A DNA stretch of 64,000 nt from Vibrio astriarenae (GCF_010587385.1 NZ_CP047475.1:1798001-1862000), one strand, 5' to 3'; positions 16,027-27,368 are shown, counted from the first letter of the stretch. The notes: generated by a model not told the origin, from the sequence alone. Program-made: numbers and translations.

Positions 16027-17481
16027 TTAAGCGTCATAGCTCCAGTACACTACGCGTTTTTGTAAGTAGTTCTCAATACCGTGAATGCCGTCTTCACCAC
16101 CCACGCCACTGCGTTTTTGCCCCGAATGATAGCCTTGTACATTGCCCGTGATCTGGCGATTTACAAACACAGTACCCACTTCAAGGTGATTAATGGTTTG
16201 CATAATACGATTCACATTTTGCGTGTAGATGTAAGAAGACAAACCATCTTCGCGGTCATTCGCAATCTCAAGCGCCTCATCAAAATTGTCTACCGCGATA
16301 ATTGGCATCACTGGTGCAAACATTTCCTCTTTTGCGACCGGCATATCACACGTAACGCCCGTTAATACTGTTGGTTCAAACCAGTGGCCTTTCTCAAACT
16401 GCTCCCCCTGAGGGCGACCACCGCCAATGGCTAGTTTGGCACCCATCGCTACTGACTCTTTAATCATAGAGGCAACACGGTCCAAACCTTGCTGGGTGAC
16501 GCTAGGGCCCATGTCGATATCGGTCATCGGGTCACCTACTCTAATTTTCTGCACTTTCTCTATCACTCTTTGCGTGAACTCCTCTGCGACAGAAGCTTCA
16601 ACGAGAACCAGCTCATTGCAAATACAGACTTGTCCACAGTTAGCGTAACGAGAAATCACTGCGGCCTCTGCAGCTTTGTCAATGTCAGCATCGGCTAACA
16701 CAATAAATGCCGCTTTCCCGCCAAGCTCTAGTACCAATCCCGATACATTTTCTGATGATGCTTTGTAAATCGCTTGACCAGCGCGAGTACTGCCCGTGAG
16801 TGAGACAAGGCGTGTCATTGGGTGGGTCACCAGCTGTGAGCTCACATCAATACCAGCCCCGCTCACCAGGTTAATCACACCAGCGGGGAATTCTGCCTCT
16901 TCTACTGCCTTACAGAATTCTGAAGCCGTTACCGGTGTCGCTTCATGCGCTTTAAGAACCATCGTATTGCCCGTCACGAGAGCTGGGCCAATCTTGCGAC
17001 CAATCAATGCTAGTGGGTAATTGTAGGCACACAAACCCAGAGTCACCCCATAAGGGACGCGGTTGATGTAAATCTGCTCATTAGGCGCATCAGATGGAAA
17101 GATTTCACCCTGAATTCGACGTGCAGCTTCAGCTGAATAGGTCAGATAATTCAGCGTATCATCGAATTCCCCATACGCCTCTGCAAGAGTTTTACCTTGC
17201 TCTCTAACCAATAATTTTGCAAAGTGCTCTCTTTTGGGTTTAAGCACTTCAACGAGTCGAAGAATATATCGACCACGTTCAATTGCGGACAACATCTGCC
17301 ATGAGATTTGTGCCTCTTTTGCACTCTGCATAGCACGCTCTATGTCTTCCCGAGTACAATCCGGAACCGTTGCCCATACTTGTTCAGTTGAAGGGTCAGT
17401 GACCTCAAATGTCTTGTTATTAGATGCGTTTATCCATTCGCCATGAATAAAGCAAGGGTAGTGTTTCACGTTATGAATCAT
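16027..17481 (-). CDS. NAD(P)-dependent aldehyde dehydrogenase, AldA-like
   Basis: Oxidises an aldehyde to the acid in the cytoplasm; 484 residues. Catalytic Cys286 lies in NCGQVCICNE and the general base Glu252 in LELGGKA; the cofactor loop LTGSTRAGQ (229-237) is intact. The C-terminus (GQKRSGVGGEDGIHGIENYLQKRVVY) is close to E. coli AldA, the lactaldehyde/glycolaldehyde dehydrogenase. It is the last gene of a leftward five-gene operon, 16 bp after the enoyl-CoA hydratase. The substrate is unknown; context suggests a sugar-derived or hydroxy aldehyde feeding, or released by, the CoA pathway. Confidence 0.9.
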   Translation of the reverse strand: MIHNVKHYPCFIHGEWINASNNKTFEVTDPSTEQVWATVPDCTREDIERAMQSAKEAQISWQMLSAIERGRYILRLVEVLKPKREHFAKLLVREQGKTLAEAYGEFDDTLNYLTYSAEAARRIQGEIFPSDAPNEQIYINRVPYGVTLGLCAYNYPLALIGRKIGPALVTGNTMVLKAHEATPVTASEFCKAVEEAEFPAGVINLVSGAGIDVSSQLVTHPMTRLVSLTGSTRAGQAIYKASSENVSGLVLELGGKAAFIVLADADIDKAAEAAVISRYANCGQVCICNELVLVEASVAEEFTQRVIEKVQKIRVGDPMTDIDMGPSVTQQGLDRVASMIKESVAMGAKLAIGGGRPQGEQFEKGHWFEPTVLTGVTCDMPVAKEEMFAPVMPIIAVDNFDEALEIANDREDGLSSYIYTQNVNRIMQTINHLEVGTVFVNRQITGNVQGYHSGQKRSGVGGEDGIHGIENYLQKRVVYWSYDA

Positions 17482-17497
17482 TTTTATTATCTCTTTG

Positions 17498-18280
17498 TTA
17501 TTTTCCTAAGAATTCCGGTTCACGCTTTTCTACAAAGGCATTGAAACCTTCTTGACCATCGTGCGTGTTGTAGAGGCCATCCACTAACTCCTGCTCCCTT
17601 TTGAGACCATCTGCCAATGACAGCTCTATACCTTGCCTTAACGCTTTCTTCGTCGCCGCAATAGCAAGACCAGCCCCTTCAGATAGAGTTCGTGCATACA
17701 CATGAGTTTGCTCATTGAGCTCTTCTTTTTCGTAAAGTCGGTTAACAACGCCCCAACTTGCTGCTTGCTCTGGCGTAAAGCTGTCGCCTGTCGCTAGCAG
17801 CTCTAAAGCTCGACTTAATCCCACCAAACGCACTAGACGCTGAGTACCACCGTTACCCGGTATAAGACCTAATTTTATCTCTGGTAGGCCAAACCAATAG
17901 CCACCTTTAGCGGCAAAACGTAGGTCACACGCCATCGCGATTTCTAGACCGCCACCTAAGGTATGACCCGATATTTGTGCGATATAAATCTTATTGCTGG
18001 CCTCAATTGCCGCCATGTTTCGACGTGCTTGATCGACCATCTTTTGGTTATCTTTGGTTGAGTTTTGCTGAAATGCATTGATGTCTGCGCCCGCGCAAAA
18101 GAAACGCTCGACACCACTTTTAATTACTACGGCGTTGATTTGTGTATCCGCTTCCGCCTTTGCCAATGCTTCGCCGAACTGAATGACAAAATTAAGATCG
18201 TACGCATTCGCTTTCGCTCTATTGAGAGTAATGACCCCTACCCGATCTTCTTGATGATATTGCACCCATTGATTGTCCAT
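17498..18280 (-). CDS. Enoyl-CoA hydratase/isomerase family protein
   Basis: Crotonase-fold protein of 260 residues. The oxyanion-hole motifs are CAGADINAF and GHTLGGGLEIAMACDLRFAA, with the following GLPEIKLGLIPGNGGTQRL carrying the usual active-site Glu region. Such enzymes hydrate, dehydrate or cleave acyl-CoA thioesters. Its start overlaps the preceding CoA-transferase stop by one base (TAATG), so it is translationally coupled. With the two CoA-transferases it implies an acid is activated to a CoA ester, hydrated or cleaved, and passed on; the substrate cannot be read from sequence. Confidence 0.9.
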   Translation of the reverse strand: MDNQWVQYHQEDRVGVITLNRAKANAYDLNFVIQFGEALAKAEADTQINAVVIKSGVERFFCAGADINAFQQNSTKDNQKMVDQARRNMAAIEASNKIYIAQISGHTLGGGLEIAMACDLRFAAKGGYWFGLPEIKLGLIPGNGGTQRLVRLVGLSRALELLATGDSFTPEQAASWGVVNRLYEKEELNEQTHVYARTLSEGAGLAIAATKKALRQGIELSLADGLKREQELVDGLYNTHDGQEGFNAFVEKREPEFLGK

Positions 18281-19434
18281 TAGCTGTATACCTCCTCTTC
18301 AATTAAGGTAAACTCTGCGCGAACTTTCGCTGTGTTCTCACCTAGCAAAGGAGCTGCTCTATTGTTCGTATAAACTTCACTATCGATACGAATCGGGCAA
18401 CGAGTCGTTTGATACTGTTCACCTTTCGCATTAGTGACGGTTTGCAATAGATTTAATACCTTGAACCCATCGTGAGCTAGCAACTGTTCCCAGTTAAATA
18501 CCTCAGCACACCAGATGTCTGCAGGCTCTAGAATAGATAACCAATGCTGGGTCGTATTGGTGAGTAGCAAAGCTTTAAGCACTGATTTGATTTCATCACG
18601 CTTGGTATACCAAACACTCGGGTCATCAAAAGCCAATAACTCTTGCGACTCAAACAGTGCACCAAGTGTTAAAATCGATCCCATTGCTAATACTAAATAG
18701 CCATCTTGGGTTTTATATAAACCATAAGGCGCGGCCACCAATGGATGCGCACCATTGACGTCTCCTCGGGTAACGGGTTCGCCGTCTTGATAGTACAAAG
18801 TCAGTGGCTCAAATTGGAAATCAAGCATAGCCTCTAGCATACTCACTTCCACTAAAGTGCCTTCACCACTCACTAGCCCAGCCAAGACACCTTGAACCAA
18901 TTGACCACCAGCAAACATGTCCGCCAAAGCCAAGCCCATTGGGACTGGGCCATCTTGATCGCTGCCGGTTTGCCAAACAAGACCAGATAATGCTTGAACC
19001 AGCAAATCTTGACCTGGCTTGAAACTCCAAGGACCTGTTTGACCGTAACCAGAGATAGAGCCATACACTAGAGCTGGATTGAGAGCCTTTACTTGTTCAT
19101 AACTCAAGCCCAGTCTTTCCATTACCTGCGGTCGAAAGTTGTGTAAGAGTACATCTGCTTTTTTAATCAACTCTTGAACCAATTGGATGTCTTGTTTGGA
19201 TGTTTTCAGATCTAGTTCGATGCTTTCTTTATTGCGATTGATCGCCTGATAAAATGCCGATTCACCGTGCACGCGATAAGATTCACCATAAAGGTGACGG
19301 GACAAGTCACCTTTGCCTTTTTGCTCAACCTTAATGACTCGAGCGCCAAGATCAGCGAGTCTCAATGAAGCACTTGGACCCGACAGTAGCTGAGTAAAAT
19401 CCAAAACCGTAATACCCTCTAAAGGTAAGCTCAT
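18280..19434 (-). CDS. CaiB/BaiF (family III) CoA-transferase, second copy
   Basis: Family III CoA-transferase of 384 residues. The N-terminal Rossmann part opens LEGITVLDFTQLLSGPSASLRLADLGARVIKVE, whose GP..S..LADLGA pattern is diagnostic. The catalytic Asp is D172 in LALADMFAG. It is clearly a paralogue of the gene just upstream (381 residues, same motif order). Such enzymes move CoA between carboxylic acids. Both copies keep the Asp, so the pair could be two enzymes of different specificity or an active heterodimer. Four-base ATGA overlap with the upstream copy. Confidence 0.92.
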   Translation of the reverse strand: MSLPLEGITVLDFTQLLSGPSASLRLADLGARVIKVEQKGKGDLSRHLYGESYRVHGESAFYQAINRNKESIELDLKTSKQDIQLVQELIKKADVLLHNFRPQVMERLGLSYEQVKALNPALVYGSISGYGQTGPWSFKPGQDLLVQALSGLVWQTGSDQDGPVPMGLALADMFAGGQLVQGVLAGLVSGEGTLVEVSMLEAMLDFQFEPLTLYYQDGEPVTRGDVNGAHPLVAAPYGLYKTQDGYLVLAMGSILTLGALFESQELLAFDDPSVWYTKRDEIKSVLKALLLTNTTQHWLSILEPADIWCAEVFNWEQLLAHDGFKVLNLLQTVTNAKGEQYQTTRCPIRIDSEVYTNNRAAPLLGENTAKVRAEFTLIEEEVYS

Positions 19435-20576
19435 AGTCCAAACTCCTCAGCAATCGCTTTAGTATCTTCGCCTAGACGCGGCGCGGCTTTATTTGACGTT
19501 AACGTTTCACCATTAATATGAATTGGACAGCGAGTGGTACGGATTTGGGTGCCTTCTGAGCGAGCAATCACTTGTTCCATATCCAGGGCTTGATAGGCTT
19601 CGCTCTGTGTGAGTTTGTCGTAGTCGTACACGTCTGAGCACCAGTAGCCAACCTGTTCTAATCTTGTTAGCCAATGATGAGTTCCCTTCTCTGCCAAAAT
19701 TTCCGTTATCACGGCCTTCACTTCATCTCGATGACTAAAATACAACTCACCCTCAACCCAGGGTTTAAGTCTTTGGTCATCAAATGCTCTATCAAGACGC
19801 TCCATTTCTCCCATCGCTAGAGCGATATAGCCATCGAGTGTTTTGTAGATACCATAAGGTGCGCCAAGATATGCATGTGCATTAGACTGCTCGCTGCGGA
19901 CAGGAGCGAAGTCAGAGTTATGAAGATAAGCGGTCAAACCTTCAAACTGGAAGTCCACCACGGATTCCATCAAGCTGACTTCGACTTTACTCCCCTTACC
20001 GGTGCGACGTTTTTTGATGAGAGCGGCAAGAATGCCCTGTGCTAAGTGCGTCCCACACAACATATCAGCGACAGCTGCACCAAACGGGATTGGCGGTTGC
20101 TCTTGATTACCGCTAAGGTGAGTTAGGCCCGACATAGCTTGCGCAAGTAGGTCTTGTCCTGGTTTGTATTTCCAGGGGCCTTCTTCACCATAACCACTGA
20201 CTTCAGCATAAATAAGGTTTGGATTGATTTGCACAACGGTACTGTAATCAAGGCCAAGACGAGCCATAATTCCAGGACGGAAATTATGTGTAATTACATC
20301 TACCTGAGTGATTAACTTTTTGATGGTTTCAATATCACCCGGGTTCTTTAGGTCAGCCACAAAAGATGACTTGTTGCGGTTAACCGTATGAAAAAGCACA
20401 CTGTCACCATCTGCCCACATGCCTTTTGTCGCTAGCTGGCGACAAGAGTCACCGTATTTAGGGCGCTCGATTTTTATCACTCTGGCACCTAGATCAGCGA
20501 GGCGTAATCCGGCATAGGGTCCAGCCATATACTGACTGAACTCCAATACGGTTACCCCTTCTAGAGGTCTTTTCAT
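19431..20576 (-). CDS. CaiB/BaiF (family III) CoA-transferase, first copy
   Basis: Family III CoA-transferase of 381 residues. It opens LEGVTVLEFSQYMAGPYAGLRLADLGARVIKIE and has catalytic Asp171 in AAVADMLCG, plus the conserved HNFRPGIMARLGLDY and VSGYGEEGPW blocks. The ATG overlaps the TGA of the solute-binding-like gene (ATGA), and its own TGA overlaps the next CoA-transferase ATG the same way. The tandem arrangement resembles the two-subunit transferases BbsEF and SmtAB known from other bacteria; the substrate here is unknown. Confidence 0.92.
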   Translation of the reverse strand: MKRPLEGVTVLEFSQYMAGPYAGLRLADLGARVIKIERPKYGDSCRQLATKGMWADGDSVLFHTVNRNKSSFVADLKNPGDIETIKKLITQVDVITHNFRPGIMARLGLDYSTVVQINPNLIYAEVSGYGEEGPWKYKPGQDLLAQAMSGLTHLSGNQEQPPIPFGAAVADMLCGTHLAQGILAALIKKRRTGKGSKVEVSLMESVVDFQFEGLTAYLHNSDFAPVRSEQSNAHAYLGAPYGIYKTLDGYIALAMGEMERLDRAFDDQRLKPWVEGELYFSHRDEVKAVITEILAEKGTHHWLTRLEQVGYWCSDVYDYDKLTQSEAYQALDMEQVIARSEGTQIRTTRCPIHINGETLTSNKAAPRLGEDTKAIAEEFGL

Positions 20577-21721
20577 AGTGTCACTTCCTTCGACGCTAAA
20601 TAGAGTTCGTTTAGGTGTGCCAGTACTTTCTTTGCATCTCCTCCATTCATTAGGTATTCGCGAATTGGCGCACCAGCATGATCTTGGAAGTACATGTGAC
20701 CATGATAGCGAGGACGTAGGAATGCGCGCTCTAACGTTGGCATCGTATCGGTGAAGTAGTCGTCTGATGTTTGATTAGCAAATTCACTCTGCCATGCATC
20801 CTTGTGACCTGGTTGGCCACCAAACTCAATAAAGAAGTTTGCCTGCATTTCAGGATTCGCAACAAACTCTGCATATTTTGCCGCAATATCTTTATGCTTG
20901 GAGCTTGCAGACACGGCAAATCCCGTACCGCCCAAAGTCGTAATTAAGCGGCCGTTACCATTGAGATCAACCGTGTCTGCAAATTTTAAAAGCTTGCGAG
21001 CATAGCTCGCTTTTGCATAGTTGGCGTAGCCATAAGCAAAAGGACAGTAAGCAAAGTCATCACTCTGGGTCATGGCTTCGTAAACTTTAATTGGGTTCCA
21101 ATCAAAGCATCGCTTATCAAGGTGACGAGAGAGCTCACGTAACATCTCTAAACTCTTGATGCCAATCTCGTCACTAACAACAAACTCATCACTCACGCAT
21201 GGATCTTCACCAAGCGTACAGCACAGCATGTAAAAATTCATAAGCGTGTCCTGGGGTATTGACGGAACTGCAACCAGACCTTTACGTGCAAGCTCCATTA
21301 AATCATCCCAGGTTTGTGGCATCTCTTTGCCTAATTCTTTAAGCAAGTCCATGCGAGCTGAAGCAACTGGCGTCGCTGCATCCATTGCTAGCGCCCATTG
21401 CTTATTGTTGTAACCGTAACTTACATGAGAGTGACCCACTGAATTGTCAGCCTGATTTTGCAAAAACTCTGCCGGTAAGATGTTATCCAACGCCTCAATA
21501 ACACCCGTTTTAGCAGCGAAGCCAGCCCAAGGGTGATCAATAACCAACAAGTCATAGCGTTCAGCTAACTTATCAATTGGTTCATCTGCGAAAGCCTGTA
21601 AAGAACGTTTCTCCCACACAATACGAACATCTGGGTTGAGTTCTTCAAAACGTTGTGCTGTTGCAACCATAGGCGTAAAGCCACGGGTGTGATTCCAAGT
21701 AATGCCTTTGAGTGTAATCAT
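20573..21721 (-). CDS. Extracellular-solute-binding-like protein lacking a signal peptide
   Basis: A 382-residue protein with the fold signature of family-1 (carbohydrate) ABC solute-binding proteins: TAQRFEELNPDVRIVWEKRS, YDLLVIDHPWAGFAAKTGVIEALD, QTWDDLMELARKG, GGTGFAVSASSKHKDIAAKYAEFVAN. The N-terminus MITLKGITWNHTRGF has no hydrophobic signal or lipobox, so it should stay in the cytoplasm. No ABC permease or ATPase is nearby. It is the first gene of the CoA-transferase operon and is translationally coupled to it. A role as an intracellular ligand-binding or enzymatic partner of the CoA pathway is inferred. The next upstream in-frame codons are in the AT-rich divergent promoter and encode no signal peptide. 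Confidence 0.85.
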   Translation of the reverse strand: MITLKGITWNHTRGFTPMVATAQRFEELNPDVRIVWEKRSLQAFADEPIDKLAERYDLLVIDHPWAGFAAKTGVIEALDNILPAEFLQNQADNSVGHSHVSYGYNNKQWALAMDAATPVASARMDLLKELGKEMPQTWDDLMELARKGLVAVPSIPQDTLMNFYMLCCTLGEDPCVSDEFVVSDEIGIKSLEMLRELSRHLDKRCFDWNPIKVYEAMTQSDDFAYCPFAYGYANYAKASYARKLLKFADTVDLNGNGRLITTLGGTGFAVSASSKHKDIAAKYAEFVANPEMQANFFIEFGGQPGHKDAWQSEFANQTSDDYFTDTMPTLERAFLRPRYHGHMYFQDHAGAPIREYLMNGGDAKKVLAHLNELYLASKEVTL

Positions 21722-21727
21722 CTAACT

Positions 21728-21755
21728 TTCCATATATGAATGTTCAATTTATATT
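21728..21755. promoter_or_regulatory. Left copy of a repeated operator-like element (divergent promoter)
   Basis: The block TTTCCATATATGAATGTTCA plus ATTTATAT recurs with small indels at 21908-21933. It lies just before the solute-binding-like gene. The half site TGAA..TTCA is palindromic and could be the binding site of the nearby IclR-family regulator. Confidence 0.45.
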
Positions 21756-21907
21756 TAAATTAAAATTGCAAACATCACTGATAGTCAATAGACAACAAGA
21801 TTCAATTTTAGAAACGTGACATTGACCACTTTTTAGTCACATTGTCCCAATTTCGTCTCAAACTGGGCTCTGTGAGAGGTGGATCACCAATTACGATTTA
21901 AGTCAAA

Positions 21908-21938
21908 TTTCCATTTGAATGTTTCATTTATATATGAA
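21908..21938. promoter_or_regulatory. Right copy of the repeated operator-like element
   Basis: TTTCCATTTGAATGTTTCAT matches the left copy; it ends in the near-perfect palindrome TTCATTTATATATGAA (21923-21938). It lies about 33 bp before the GH2 gene start, suiting common control of both divergent units by one regulator. Confidence 0.45.
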
Positions 21939-21970
21939 TATCATATTTACAACAATTATGGAGAACAGAA

Positions 21971-24334
<2,364 letters not shown>

Positions 24335-24354
24335 GTTAAGTTGATACATTAATT

Positions 24355-24381
24355 GAAGAGGCGTTCAGCCTCTTCTTTTTT
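24355..24381 (+). terminator. Terminator after the GH2 gene
   Basis: GAAGAGGC pairs with GCCTCTTC over a 5-nt loop, followed by six T. It separates the GH2 gene from the cupin gene, so the cupin gene depends on readthrough or an unseen promoter. Confidence 0.8.
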
Positions 24382-24395
24382 GAGAGGATATTTCA

Positions 24396-24767
24396 ATGTC
24401 AAAGTTCATAGATATGATTAAGCTGACTGATAAGAGTGCTTTAGAGTCTTCCATGTTACCTCAATTTACGCCTTTAGATTTTCGTGGCTGGAAAGGTATT
24501 TCGATGCAAAACTCATCGCTATTTATGTTTTTATTTGATGTCGAACCAGATGCAGATAAATTCCCTTTACATGCTGATGAGTCGGAGTGGATGGCTTACG
24601 TTATTGAAGGAGAGGGAAAGCTGGTAGCGGGTAATATAACGTGTAACGAGGAGACCGAAGCAATCTCTTTTCAGCAAGGTGACTTTATTTCATTCGCACC
24701 CAATACACCTCATGCTTGGCAACCAGGTCCAAAGAAAACTAAAATTTTATTTTGCAAGAATATTTAA
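24396..24767 (+). CDS. Small cupin-domain protein
   Basis: A 123-residue single-domain cupin. Motif 1 is seen as FPLHADESEWMAYVIEGEG and motif 2 as FISFAPNTPHAWQPG. Metal ligands would be the His of LHADE, the Glu of DESE and the His of TPHAW. Cupins of this size bind sugars or acids, or isomerise and decarboxylate them. It lies 60 bp after the GH2 gene with AGAGGA before the ATG, and is convergent with the iclR gene, so it probably belongs to the same regulon. Confidence 0.8.
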   Translation: MSKFIDMIKLTDKSALESSMLPQFTPLDFRGWKGISMQNSSLFMFLFDVEPDADKFPLHADESEWMAYVIEGEGKLVAGNITCNEETEAISFQQGDFISFAPNTPHAWQPGPKKTKILFCKNI

Positions 24768-24784
24768 AATCAACATTCCAAAAC

Positions 24785-24825
24785 AAGCTTGCCATACAAC
24801 CAATATATTAAGGCAAGCTTTTTCC
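24785..24825 (+). terminator. Terminator after the cupin gene
   Basis: AAGCTTGCC (24785-24793) pairs with GGCAAGCTT (24812-24820) across an 18-nt loop, followed by TTT. It lies between the convergent cupin and iclR-family genes. Confidence 0.6.
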
Positions 24826-24834
24826 ACTAATAGA

Positions 24835-25608
24835 TTAACAACCTAACTGAGTTGTTATTTTCGACGCAGTCTCTTTAAGCTTGTTAATAATTTCTTCTTG
24901 ATCGGCTTCTTCATTGAGTACTGTAGGCATTGTAGAAATAGACAATGACGCGATAACAAGCCCTTCTGGGTGACCTATCAGTGTAGAATAATCCTGCACA
25001 CCTGCAACAAATGGGCTCGGTGCAACCAGATGGCCCTGCTCTCTGATCAAAGCCAAATCGGCAAGCAGTGCTTCTTTTCGTACCTGAGACATTTTACTGT
25101 ATGAATCGTCACGATCTAAAATCATATCTCTTACTTCTACATTACTGTTGGCCAATAGTATTTTCCCTGGACAAGTCGACATAGTAGAAATAAGAGTGCC
25201 TTCTGCAATCATTAGTGATACTGGCTCATGACTTGAGGCATGCACTATTACCATGGTTTGGCTTTGGTAAAGCATCGTCAAATAACAAGAACAGCCTGAA
25301 TCAAAAGCTAAATCCTCCATATAAGGTAAGGCACATTGTCTCACTTTATCTATAGGATTAATACGGCGGGACAGGTTATATAGCTTTAGAGAAACTCGGT
25401 ATTTACCCGACAGATCCTCTCGGATAAGGTAACCTCTCATTTCTAACCCAACAAGGACACGATATATTTCATTCGGAGATCGATCCAGTGCAGTAGCAAT
25501 TTCCGCTTGTGAACGAGGTAATTCTTGTGAAGCTAGATACTCAATAATATCTAGACCTTTATCTAAAGCAGGGACTGCGTATTTATTTGATGCTGTTTTT
25601 TCTGCCAT
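24835..25608 (-). CDS. IclR-family transcriptional regulator
   Basis: A 257-residue regulator. The winged helix-turn-helix is at about 16-75 (LDIIEYLASQELPRSQAEIATALDRSPNEIYRVLVGLEMRGYLI) and the effector-binding GAF-like IclR domain occupies the rest (CPGKILLANS, ALIREQGHLVAPSPFVAGVQDYSTLIG). IclR proteins usually respond to small organic acids or sugars of the pathway they control. It closes the catabolic locus and is the natural candidate to bind the repeated elements in the 21.7-21.97 kb divergent promoter. AT-rich upstream DNA precedes it. Confidence 0.93.
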   Translation of the reverse strand: MAEKTASNKYAVPALDKGLDIIEYLASQELPRSQAEIATALDRSPNEIYRVLVGLEMRGYLIREDLSGKYRVSLKLYNLSRRINPIDKVRQCALPYMEDLAFDSGCSCYLTMLYQSQTMVIVHASSHEPVSLMIAEGTLISTMSTCPGKILLANSNVEVRDMILDRDDSYSKMSQVRKEALLADLALIREQGHLVAPSPFVAGVQDYSTLIGHPEGLVIASLSISTMPTVLNEEADQEEIINKLKETASKITTQLGC

Positions 25609-25829
25609 TTTTTACTTGACACCTCGATTAACAAAAACCCGAAAACTAGCTCCTGTTTATGCCAATCCGAATAAACCATTTAATTATTATAAACTTAACA
25701 TAGAAGGCGCTCATATCCAAATACTACTCAAGGCCATGTTGCTGTAGAAACGTTGGTGCAGTTTGAATTAATGTCATAAGGTTTGATCCTCGGAGTAAAA
25801 AACAACCTTACTTCATCATCCAATAACTT

Positions 25830-26195
25830 TTATTCCTGACCCTTAGAAAAATACAGAGGATAGTGGCGACGGACAAAACCCTGTTGTTGCATCATATCTT
25901 TAAAGCTAGGGCCAGTCAGTAACTTGATCACCAATTCATTGCCTTCGATACGCAGTACCTCCCCTTCGACTTCTATGCTTGTTCCCCCTTTCATTCGAAC
26001 TCGACCAGACACAGTCATGCCACGGAAGTAGACCTCAGGATGACGCATTTCGACGCGAATACCTCCTTCAGAAAGCTCATTCACATGAAAATACTGATCA
26101 TCAAACCGAATCACCGGTCTTGCTCGTTTGGGGTAGCGAAGACGAAAATGGCGACGCTTCTGATCAAAATCTCGAAGCGCTGTTACAGATGGCAA
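25830..26195 (-). CDS. PilZ-domain protein
   Basis: A 121-residue single PilZ domain, expected to bind cyclic di-GMP. The arginine motif is KRRHFRLRYP (about 13-22) and the second motif is NELSEGGIRVE (about 57-67), where the usual D/N-x-S-x-x-G reads E-L-S-E-G-G. The C-terminal barrel strand VEGEVLRIEGNELVIKL follows. No other domain is fused. It sits alone between the iclR gene and a divergent lipoprotein gene. The target process (motility, surface attachment) cannot be told from sequence. Confidence 0.85.
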   Translation of the reverse strand: MPSVTALRDFDQKRRHFRLRYPKRARPVIRFDDQYFHVNELSEGGIRVEMRHPEVYFRGMTVSGRVRMKGGTSIEVEGEVLRIEGNELVIKLLTGPSFKDMMQQQGFVRRHYPLYFSKGQE

Positions 26196-26278
26196 AACTA
26201 AATCTCCTCAAATTAATAAAACTGGAGTCAAAAATCGTTTAGAATGCGTCATCTTCAAGAATATAAAACGATAAATCA

Positions 26279-26626
26279 ATGATTTCGGACATGTTTAACC
26301 GCAACACACTTGCGCTGGGTATGGTCATCACCTTAAGCGCTTGCTCGCACAATCAAGCGACACAGCTCGGCATGCGTGGCTCAACGTTGAATGTTTACGC
26401 ACAAAACATGACCAACATTCAGCTGTGTGAAACCCTTTATTACGGCCGCAGCACCACCCAAACCAAAGTCGCGATCGGCGCAGAGTTTAATCGCCGAAAC
26501 TTGAACAAATCTTGGTGTGATGATCAGTACAAGATGTGGTACCTCGAAAGAGCGGCGAAGTCTCTATTGGCGACTTCTGAAGAGAAATCAGATGCAGAAG
26601 TCGCTGTGCAGCCATTGCCGATGTAG
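26279..26626 (+). CDS. Small predicted lipoprotein of unknown function
   Basis: A 115-residue protein with an N-terminal signal sequence and lipobox TLSAC (Cys about residue 22), so it is probably an outer-membrane or periplasmic lipoprotein. The mature part has LCETLYYGRSTTQTKVAIGAEFNRRNLNKSWCD, a pattern I recall from small Vibrio lipoproteins without assigned function. A second ATG 12 bases downstream would also leave the signal sequence intact. It converges on the nitroreductase gene with only 7 bp between them. Confidence 0.7.
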   Translation: MISDMFNRNTLALGMVITLSACSHNQATQLGMRGSTLNVYAQNMTNIQLCETLYYGRSTTQTKVAIGAEFNRRNLNKSWCDDQYKMWYLERAAKSLLATSEEKSDAEVAVQPLPM

Positions 26627-26633
26627 TAAAGGC

Positions 26634-27368
26634 TTAATACTGTCGGATCACGTCTGAAGGTGGCACTCGGTGTCTCTCACTGTATATGCCATCTTCGGCT
26701 CGAACCCCACACGAGATGATCATCGTGATCTCTTCATCATCGGCTAGGCTAAGTGCTGATTTTACTCTCTTTGAATCAAAACCTTCCATTGGGCATGTGT
26801 CATAACCCATATCTTGCATTGCTAACATGAAAGTCATTGATGCTAGCGAGGTGCTCTTGTGTAAGCATACACGTAGGTCTGCTTTACTCACCTCACGAAC
26901 CATCGGTTTATTGCGCCCTACCCACCAGCTGTAACATCGACGAACCAAGCCGCGAACGCCCAACCCATCGTTGTTGTACAGCGTTGGAATTAACTTTTCG
27001 TAATATTTTCGTGCTCGTTTAGCGATCGAGTCATTGCGTCCTTCAAAAGCTGTTCTTACTTGGTGAGCATTCAACTCTGCTCTTTGTTTCCAATACGCAG
27101 GTGTCGTGGTCACAACAACTAACTCATTGGCTGTTTTCGCTGCATTTTGCCCCATGCAATACTCTGCTATTCGGCTGCGAATATCACTGCTAATCACTCG
27201 GTGAAACTTCCAAAGCTGCATGTTACTGCTGTTTGGGCTCAATAGCGCAAGCTCAAGGGCTTTTTGTACATCATCGTGGTTAAATTCCGCATTCACATCA
27301 TATTTGCGAACTGAACGTCGAGCCTGAACGAGCTCTGTGAAGTTTTTAGTGTCTTGCATTTGAAACAT
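26634..27368 (-). CDS. Nitroreductase-family flavoprotein
   Basis: FMN-dependent NAD(P)H oxidoreductase fold, 244 residues. The N-terminal FMN-phosphate motif RRSVRKYD (17-24) and SPNSSNMQLWKFH (about 44-56) are typical, as is the C-terminal MQDMGYDTCPMEGFD active-site loop near the end. The segment between (about 100-150, arginine- and tyrosine-rich) is longer than in NfsB-type enzymes. The physiological substrate is unknown. It is monocistronic. Confidence 0.85.
   Translation of the reverse strand: MFQMQDTKNFTELVQARRSVRKYDVNAEFNHDDVQKALELALLSPNSSNMQLWKFHRVISSDIRSRIAEYCMGQNAAKTANELVVVTTTPAYWKQRAELNAHQVRTAFEGRNDSIAKRARKYYEKLIPTLYNNDGLGVRGLVRRCYSWWVGRNKPMVREVSKADLRVCLHKSTSLASMTFMLAMQDMGYDTCPMEGFDSKRVKSALSLADDEEITMIISCGVRAEDGIYSERHRVPPSDVIRQY

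Noticed and set aside
20573..21721. Part of an ABC sugar importer
   Set aside because: No permease, no ATPase and no signal peptide.
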